This document shows, one piece after another, positions 6,960-11,735 of a stretch of DNA of 11,735 nucleotides. Positions within the stretch are counted from its first letter, which is position 1. Each line of letters opens with the position of its first letter. Position numbers and translations under genes: made by a program. The stretch spans positions 7,271 to 19,005 of the forward strand of contig JAOZLM010000009.1 in the NCBI GenBank assembly GCA_029934815.1, in the 5' to 3' direction. The stretch is from Desulfocapsa sp. (lineage in GTDB: Bacteria; Desulfobacterota; Desulfobulbia; Desulfobulbales; Desulfocapsaceae). The notes beneath the pieces are model-generated. The model had not been told where the DNA came from and made no database searches. It worked only from the letters and a program-made list of their open reading frames with translations.

Positions 6960-8090
6960 ATGCAGTCAGGATTAAAGAAAAAGCTTTTAGTTGCAGCACT
7001 TTCCCTTGGTTTTGCAATGGCTGTACCCGTCGCTGGTATGGCAAGCGATACCATTAAACTTGGTGTAGCTGGTGCTCAGAGTGGCGATCTTGCCTCTTAT
7101 GGTCTTCCCACTGTAAAAGCAGCCGAGCTTGTTGTTGCTATGTACAATGCGAAAGGTGGAATTAACGGTAAAAAAGTTGAACTTCTCATCGAAGATGACG
7201 TTTGTAAGCCTGAAGTTGCAACAAATACTGCTACCAAACTGGTAACCGATGGTGTTCATGTTGTTCTTGGTCACATCTGTTCCGGTGCTACTAAAGCTGC
7301 TCTTCCTATTTATAAAGAGGCTGGAGTTGTTGTAATGTCTCCTTCCGCTACTAATCCTGGTCTTACTCAGTCAGGAGATTATCCTAACTTTTTCAGAACC
7401 ATCGCTTCTGATGATGCGCAGGCTCAAACCGAAGTGGATTTTGCTATCAATGTAATCGGGTCCAAAAAGATCGCTGTTGTTCATGATAAAGGTGATTACG
7501 GTAAAGGACTTGCTGAATTTGCTAAAAAATTCATCGAAGAATCAGGAAAAGCTGAAGTTGTACTTTTTGAAGGAGTAACACCGGGTGCTGTTGATTACAC
7601 AGCCATCGTTCAGAAAATCAAGCGTAAAGGCGCTGATACAGTAATCTTTGGCGGCTACCATCCAGAAGCGTCCAAGATTGTTTCCATGATTAAGAAAAAG
7701 CGTTTGAAAGTAACCTTTATCTCTGATGATGGTGTTAAAGATGATACCTTTATCAAGGTTGCTGGTAAAAATGCTGAAGGCGTTTACGCTTCAGGTCCAA
7801 ACGACAACAGTGCCAATCCTCTTTCTACAGAGGCTATCGATGCGCACAAAAAAGCATATAAAGAAGATCCAGGTGCTTTCTATGAAAATGCCTATTCTGC
7901 AGCACTTGCTCTTTTGAATGCAATCGAAAAAGCTGGTTCCACCGATATGGATGCCATTGTGAAAGCACTGCAGACAGAGAAAGTGGATACCCCTGTTGGA
8001 AAAATCCATTTTGATGCAAGAGGCGACGCTGTTGGTGTTGGTTTTGCAATGTATGTTGTAAAAGATGGAAAGTATGTAGAAGTAAAATAA
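6960..8090 (+). CDS. livJ: Branched-chain amino acid ABC transporter, periplasmic binding protein
   Basis: A 376-residue periplasmic binding protein of the Leu/Ile/Val family (type I fold), which captures the ligand and delivers it to LivHM. The first 28-29 residues are a signal peptide: a basic start (KKK at 6-8), a hydrophobic core and a small-residue cleavage region at GMAS/D. The mature part opens with TIKLGVAGAQSGDLASYG. C82 and C107 correspond to the disulfide pair of LivJ-type proteins. MSPSATNPGLT (126-136) and the segment around FFRTIASDD (144-152) are typical of this family's ligand-binding lobes. The start at 6960 is preferred over 6948 and 6954 because of GGAG spacing. It is first in the liv operon, 82 bases before livH, with a hairpin between them that probably raises its level over the permease genes. 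The exact ligand (leucine, all branched-chain amino acids, or another amino acid) cannot be told from sequence alone. Confidence 0.95.
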   Translation: MQSGLKKKLLVAALSLGFAMAVPVAGMASDTIKLGVAGAQSGDLASYGLPTVKAAELVVAMYNAKGGINGKKVELLIEDDVCKPEVATNTATKLVTDGVHVVLGHICSGATKAALPIYKEAGVVVMSPSATNPGLTQSGDYPNFFRTIASDDAQAQTEVDFAINVIGSKKIAVVHDKGDYGKGLAEFAKKFIEESGKAEVVLFEGVTPGAVDYTAIVQKIKRKGADTVIFGGYHPEASKIVSMIKKKRLKVTFISDDGVKDDTFIKVAGKNAEGVYASGPNDNSANPLSTEAIDAHKKAYKEDPGAFYENAYSAALALLNAIEKAGSTDMDAIVKALQTEKVDTPVGKIHFDARGDAVGVGFAMYVVKDGKYVEVK

Positions 8091-8117
8091 TAGAAACTTA
8101 GCTATTATTTGAACTAT

Positions 8118-8157
8118 GCCCGGGATGGATTATTCTGTCTCGGGCTATTCTTTTTTC
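8118..8157 (+). terminator. Partial (attenuating) terminator between livJ and livH
   Basis: GCCCGGGA (8118-8125) pairs with TCTCGGGC (8138-8145), an 8-bp stem including one G-U pair, around a 12-base loop, followed by a T-rich run (8146-8157, TATTCTTTTTTC). It sits 28 bases after the livJ stop and 16 bases before livH, on the sense strand of the operon. Read-through to livH is expected, so it most likely lowers expression of the membrane and ATPase genes relative to the abundant binding protein. Confidence 0.7.
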
Positions 8158-8172
8158 TGTGGCTTGTAGACA

Positions 8173-9075
8173 ATGGATTATTTCATAGAACTTCTTTTTG
8201 GTGGTTTAACAAGGGGCTCAATATACGCTCTTATTGCTCTTGGTTATACCATGGTGTATGGCATCATTGGGCTGATTAATTTTGCCCATGGTGAAATATA
8301 TATGATTGGGGCTTTTACCTCATTTATTGTGGCGACGGTACTCTCTATTTACGGTTTTCCCTTGCTGGCCATAGTTGTAATCGCTGCAGTAGCAGCTGCT
8401 GTCTGGTCGAGTGCTTACGGATTTACAGTCGAAAAGCTGGCCTACAGGCCGCTTCGTAAGGCTCCACGGCTGGCACCACTGATTAGTGCCATTGGAATGT
8501 CCATATTCCTCCAGAACTATGTTCTTCTTGCTCAGACCTCTGATTTTCTCCCCTTTCCCGAACTTATCCCTGAATTTGCCTTTATGGAGCCTGTTGCCCA
8601 TATTGTTGGATCATCGGATATGGTCATTCTGGTTACCACAGCCGTTGTGATGGTGGCACTGACCTGCCTCATTAAATTTACCAAGATCGGTAAAGCAATG
8701 CGTGCTACAGCTCAGGATAAAACCATGGCTGTACTGGTTGGGGTTAATGTGGATCGGGTAATCTCAGCAACGTTTATTATTGGAAGCGCACTTGCTGCCA
8801 TTGGCGGCCTGCTTATCGCATCCCATATTGGACAGATCAATTTTTATATCGGCTTTCTTGCAGGTATCAAAGCATTTACTGCCGCTGTTCTTGGTGGAAT
8901 CGGATCGATCCCGGGAGCTGTACTTGGCAGTCTTGTCCTTGGTCTTACTGAGAGTTTTGCCACAGGATATATTTCATCAGATTATGAAGATGTATTCGCC
9001 TTTTCACTGCTGGTGCTGATTTTGATTTTTAAACCTTCCGGTCTTCTGGGGAAGGCTGAAACCAAAAAAGTGTGA
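8173..9075 (+). CDS. livH: Branched-chain amino acid ABC transporter permease LivH
   Basis: A 300-residue inner-membrane permease, one half of the LivH-LivM channel. It has the family's GLINFAHGEIYMIGA block (33-47), several hydrophobic helices, the cytoplasmic coupling loop around KAMRATAQDKTMAVLVGVN (174-192) that contacts the ATPases, and the late block GIKAFTAAVLGGIGSIPGA (231-249). Length is normal (E. coli LivH has 308). The ATG at 8173 is the first possible start, because an in-frame TAG lies just upstream at 8167-8169. It lacks a recognisable Shine-Dalgarno, so translation may be weak or helped by structure. It ends in a TGA that follows a possible GTG start of livM directly, and the SD for livM lies across this stop. 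Confidence 0.95.
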   Translation: MDYFIELLFGGLTRGSIYALIALGYTMVYGIIGLINFAHGEIYMIGAFTSFIVATVLSIYGFPLLAIVVIAAVAAAVWSSAYGFTVEKLAYRPLRKAPRLAPLISAIGMSIFLQNYVLLAQTSDFLPFPELIPEFAFMEPVAHIVGSSDMVILVTTAVVMVALTCLIKFTKIGKAMRATAQDKTMAVLVGVNVDRVISATFIIGSALAAIGGLLIASHIGQINFYIGFLAGIKAFTAAVLGGIGSIPGAVLGSLVLGLTESFATGYISSDYEDVFAFSLLVLILIFKPSGLLGKAETKKV

Positions 9076-9078
9076 GGG
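9074..9078 (+). promoter_or_regulatory. Ribosome binding site deciding the livM start
   Basis: GAGGG at 9074-9078 overlaps the livH stop and lies five bases before the ATG at 9084. This favours 9084 over the in-frame GTG at 9072 and 9078, which lie upstream of or within the site. Confidence 0.55.
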
Positions 9079-9083
9079 TGCGA

Positions 9084-10313
9084 ATGTTTCCTGTAAAAGA
9101 ACTTAAACGATCGGCTCTCATCTCTCTCTGGTTTGCTTTTCTTACCTTTCCCATCATGGTGATAAAAGTTGATCCTATAGAAAGGATTGTTCACTGGCGC
9201 TGGGATAATATGTTTTTTATTGCATTTGGCAGTTTTGTTCTCTCCATCCTTGCCAAAGTTTTTATGATTCAAAAAGAACGACGGGCTTCAAGAAAAAAAC
9301 GTAAAATTGCTGCAGAACCTCTGATACAACGAATAGCAAGAGAACCACGCTTTCTTTATCCACTGGTAGTGGCATGTTTTGCTTTTGGAGTATCGTTTCC
9401 TTTCTTGTTTTCCACCTATCAAACAAACATTATGACAACAGCCCTTATGTATGTCGTTTTAGGGCTTGGCTTAAATATAGTAGTTGGAGTTGCTGGTCTA
9501 CTTGATCTTGGCTATGTAGCTTTTTATGCCGTTGGTGCATACAGCTATGCTCTGCTGAATTTGAATTTTGATATGGGGTTCTGGGCTGTATTGCCTATAG
9601 GTGGGTTGCTTGCTGCTTTTCTCGGTGTTATTTTGGGCTTTCCAGTACTGAGGCTTCGTGGTGACTATCTTGCCATTGTAACGCTGGGTTTCGGTGAAAT
9701 CATTCGTCTTGTTCTTGAAAACTGGAATGCATTCTCCCAAGGTCCAAGTGGTATTGCAAATATCCCAAGACCAGGGTTCTTTGGGATGGAGATGACTTTT
9801 GCCGGTGGCATAACGTATATTTATTATATTGTTCTGGTTCTGGTGGTCATTACAATTTTTGTGGTAAATAGATTGCAAAATTCCCGTCTCGGTCGTGCCT
9901 GGCTGGCGCTTCGGGAAGATGAGATTGCCTGTCAGGCAATGGGCATAGATAAGACAAAAACAAAACTCATCGCTTTTAGTCTTGGTGCATTCTGGGCAGG
10001 ATTTGTTGGTGTTCTTTTTGCTGCAAAAACTACTTTTGTGAATCCTGCAAGTTTTACCTTTCTGGAATCAGCCATAATCCTGTCCATTGTTGTTCTTGGC
10101 GGTATGGGATCCATTATCGGTGTAATTGTAGGCGCCCTTATTCTTATTCTCCTACCGGAATATCTCCGTGCACTTTCTGAATATAGAATGCTGGCATTTG
10201 GTGCCATACTCGTAATCATGATGGTCTTTAAGCCGGAGGGAATTATCTCCAACGTAAGGCGAAGTTATAAATTCAAAGGTACTAATACACCGGAAGGAGA
10301 AATCCATGAGTGA
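9084..10313 (+). CDS. livM: Branched-chain amino acid ABC transporter permease LivM
   Basis: A 409-residue permease that pairs with LivH. After an N-terminal extension with two predicted helices (about 10-28 and 42-61) and a highly basic stretch (KKRK region, 64-75), the conserved permease body begins near residue 91. Motifs: GVAGLLDLGYVAFYAVGAY (135-153), LRGDYLAIVTLGFGEI (191-206), GPSGI (220-224), the ATPase-coupling loop LALREDEIACQAMGID (274-289) and VVLGGMGSIIG (336-346). A similar N-terminal extension is known from E. coli LivM (425 residues), so the extra length is normal for this subfamily. A GTG at 9072 would overlap the livH stop and add four residues; GAGGG spacing favours the ATG at 9084. 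The last eight bases overlap livG. Confidence 0.94.
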   Translation: MFPVKELKRSALISLWFAFLTFPIMVIKVDPIERIVHWRWDNMFFIAFGSFVLSILAKVFMIQKERRASRKKRKIAAEPLIQRIAREPRFLYPLVVACFAFGVSFPFLFSTYQTNIMTTALMYVVLGLGLNIVVGVAGLLDLGYVAFYAVGAYSYALLNLNFDMGFWAVLPIGGLLAAFLGVILGFPVLRLRGDYLAIVTLGFGEIIRLVLENWNAFSQGPSGIANIPRPGFFGMEMTFAGGITYIYYIVLVLVVITIFVVNRLQNSRLGRAWLALREDEIACQAMGIDKTKTKLIAFSLGAFWAGFVGVLFAAKTTFVNPASFTFLESAIILSIVVLGGMGSIIGVIVGALILILLPEYLRALSEYRMLAFGAILVIMMVFKPEGIISNVRRSYKFKGTNTPEGEIHE

Positions 10314-11103
10314 TTCTCCAACAATCCTTGAGGTAGAAGGCCTCAGTAAGTATTTTGGTGGAATTAAGGCCATTGATAATGTGGATCTTGATATCCGGCA
10401 AGGTGAAATTGTCGCCTTGATTGGCCCAAATGGTGCAGGCAAGACGACTTTTTTCAACTGCCTGACAGGTATCTACAAACCTACCGCAGGAGATATAAAA
10501 CTTTCTGATCCAAGAAACGGGAAAAGCACACGCTTAAACGGGAAGAAGCCAAATAAAATCACTGAAATTGGTATGGCCCGAACATTTCAGAATATCAGGC
10601 TTTTCCCCACCATGAGTGTTCTTGAAAATGTGATGATAGGCAGACACTGTCGAACAAAATCCCTGATCTTTGGAGCCATTACCAGAAATAAAGCAACACG
10701 AATTGAAGAAGCTCAAATCATTGAACGCAGTTATGAGATTCTTAAAAAAGTTGGTTTACACAGACAAGTGAACGAGCAGGCAAGAAACCTTTCCTACGGA
10801 GCCCAGAGAAGACTTGAAATCGGTCGTGCTCTGGCTACAGAACCATTTCTGCTCTTACTTGACGAACCGGCTGCGGGCATGAACCCAAAAGAAACGGAGG
10901 CGCTTGTAGCGCTCATTCGTGAGATTTGTGCTGAAGGACACTCTATTTTACTTATAGAACATGATATGAAGCTGGTAATGACTTTGTCTGATCGGATTTT
11001 CGTTATGGATTACGGCAAAAAAATTGCGCAGGGAACCCCTGTAGAAGTACGTGAAAACCCTGCAGTGATAAAGGCCTATCTAGGGGAGGATGTCGATGCT
11101 TGA
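10306..11103 (+). CDS. livG: Branched-chain amino acid ABC transporter ATP-binding protein LivG
   Basis: One of the two cytoplasmic ATPases that power the LivHM channel; 265 residues, a normal length. Walker A is GPNGAGKT (40-47), the Q-loop glutamine is Q95 in ARTFQNIRLFP, the signature motif is LSYGAQRRLEIGRAL (162-176), Walker B is LLLLDEP (182-188) with catalytic E187, and the switch histidine is H219 in LLIEHDM. The TFQNIRLFP and LSYGAQRRLEI variants separate LivG from LivF. AGGAGA stands ahead of the ATG, which overlaps the livM end by eight bases, and livG in turn overlaps livF by eight bases, pointing to translational coupling. Confidence 0.97.
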   Translation: MSDSPTILEVEGLSKYFGGIKAIDNVDLDIRQGEIVALIGPNGAGKTTFFNCLTGIYKPTAGDIKLSDPRNGKSTRLNGKKPNKITEIGMARTFQNIRLFPTMSVLENVMIGRHCRTKSLIFGAITRNKATRIEEAQIIERSYEILKKVGLHRQVNEQARNLSYGAQRRLEIGRALATEPFLLLLDEPAAGMNPKETEALVALIREICAEGHSILLIEHDMKLVMTLSDRIFVMDYGKKIAQGTPVEVRENPAVIKAYLGEDVDA

Positions 11104-11735
11104 GTTGAGAAATGTGAATGCGGCCTATGGCAATATTCAGGTTCTGCATAATATTGATATTGAAATCCATTCCGGTGAAATTATCACCTTGATTGGGGCG
11201 AACGGTGCCGGTAAATCCACCACACTGATGGCAATTTCCGGGATTGTACCTGTACGATCCGGTAAGATCCTGTTTGAAGGAAAAAATATTAATAAGATCT
11301 CCCCTGAAAAACTTGTATCCATGGGGATCAGTCAGGTTCCGGAAGGCAGACATATTTTTCCTGAACTGACAGTAATGGAAAATCTTGATATGGGTGCTTT
11401 TTTACGAAATGACGCTCAGGGAATTAAAGATGATTTGGATTATGTTTTCTCACTTTTTCCTATTCTTGCAGATAGAAAGAATCAGGATGGCGGAACACTC
11501 AGTGGTGGTGAGCAACAGATGCTCGCCATGTCACGAGCACTAATGGCACGACCAAAGTTATTATTGCTCGATGAACCCTCCATGGGTCTTGCACCACTTA
11601 TCATCAAGCAGATATTTGAAATCGTAAAGAAAATCAATAAAGAGCATAATACAACAATTTTTCTGGTTGAACAAAATGCTAATCAGGCATTGCACGTAGC
11701 AGACCGTGGTTATGTTATTGAAAATGGTGTAATAA
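11096..11735 (+). CDS. livF: Branched-chain amino acid ABC transporter ATP-binding protein LivF (3' end outside window)
   Basis: The second ATPase of the liv system, open from the ATG at 11096 to the window edge with 213 codons visible; the family is usually about 235 residues, so only about 20 codons should be missing. Walker A is GANGAGKS (34-41), the Q-loop is Q80 in ISQVPEGRHIFPELTV, the signature motif is LSGGEQQMLAMSRAL (135-149) and Walker B is LLLLDEPS (155-162) with E160. The switch position carries Gln (Q193 in LVEQNA) instead of His, which is normal for LivF. GGGGAGGA at 11083-11090 gives a strong ribosome binding site five bases ahead of the ATG, and the gene starts inside the end of livG. 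No frameshift or damage is seen. Confidence 0.96.
   Translation, partial: MLELRNVNAAYGNIQVLHNIDIEIHSGEIITLIGANGAGKSTTLMAISGIVPVRSGKILFEGKNINKISPEKLVSMGISQVPEGRHIFPELTVMENLDMGAFLRNDAQGIKDDLDYVFSLFPILADRKNQDGGTLSGGEQQMLAMSRALMARPKLLLLDEPSMGLAPLIIKQIFEIVKKINKEHNTTIFLVEQNANQALHVADRGYVIENGVI

Overview
The window looks like a chromosomal segment of a Gram-negative, anaerobic bacterium. It carries lipid A genes (lpxK, lpxC), so there is an outer membrane. An FmdE-family protein is typical of anaerobes, a NhaD-type Na+/H+ antiporter suggests a saline or alkaline setting, and a complete-looking branched-chain amino acid ABC operon is present. Moderate-to-low GC and the dispersed 'attccggatc' palindrome fit a deltaproteobacterial sulfate reducer (Desulfobulbales-like). 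That placement is inference; the sequence gives no direct taxonomic marker.

Layout. 1-328: intergenic, holding a large imperfect palindrome (about 47-222) followed by a good sigma70-type promoter (252-280). 329-2503 (+): an FmdE-family zinc-ribbon protein, then 12 bases later a fused HisH-HisF imidazole glycerol phosphate synthase. 2525-2569: a 20-bp-stem bidirectional terminator shared by the convergent nhaD. 2589-6563 (-): nhaD, lpxC and lpxK, all on the minus strand, with lpxK furthest upstream and gaps of 261 and 216 bases. 6564-6959: divergent intergenic region with a palindromic repeat (about 6644-6785) and a candidate promoter for the rightward operon. 6960-11735 (+): livJ, a hairpin with a T-run, then tightly packed livH, livM, livG and livF. 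livF runs off the window end.

How the genes work together. The five liv genes form one uptake system: periplasmic binding protein, two membrane permeases and two ATPases. lpxC and lpxK act at the committed step and the 4'-phosphorylation step of lipid A synthesis. hisHF makes imidazole glycerol phosphate for histidine, and AICAR for purine recycling; no other his gene is in view. nhaD is an ion-homeostasis gene with no obvious link to its neighbours.

No wholly new multi-gene system is apparent. The most unusual items are the eukaryote-like HisHF fusion, its tight coupling to an FmdE-family gene, and the two palindromic intergenic elements.
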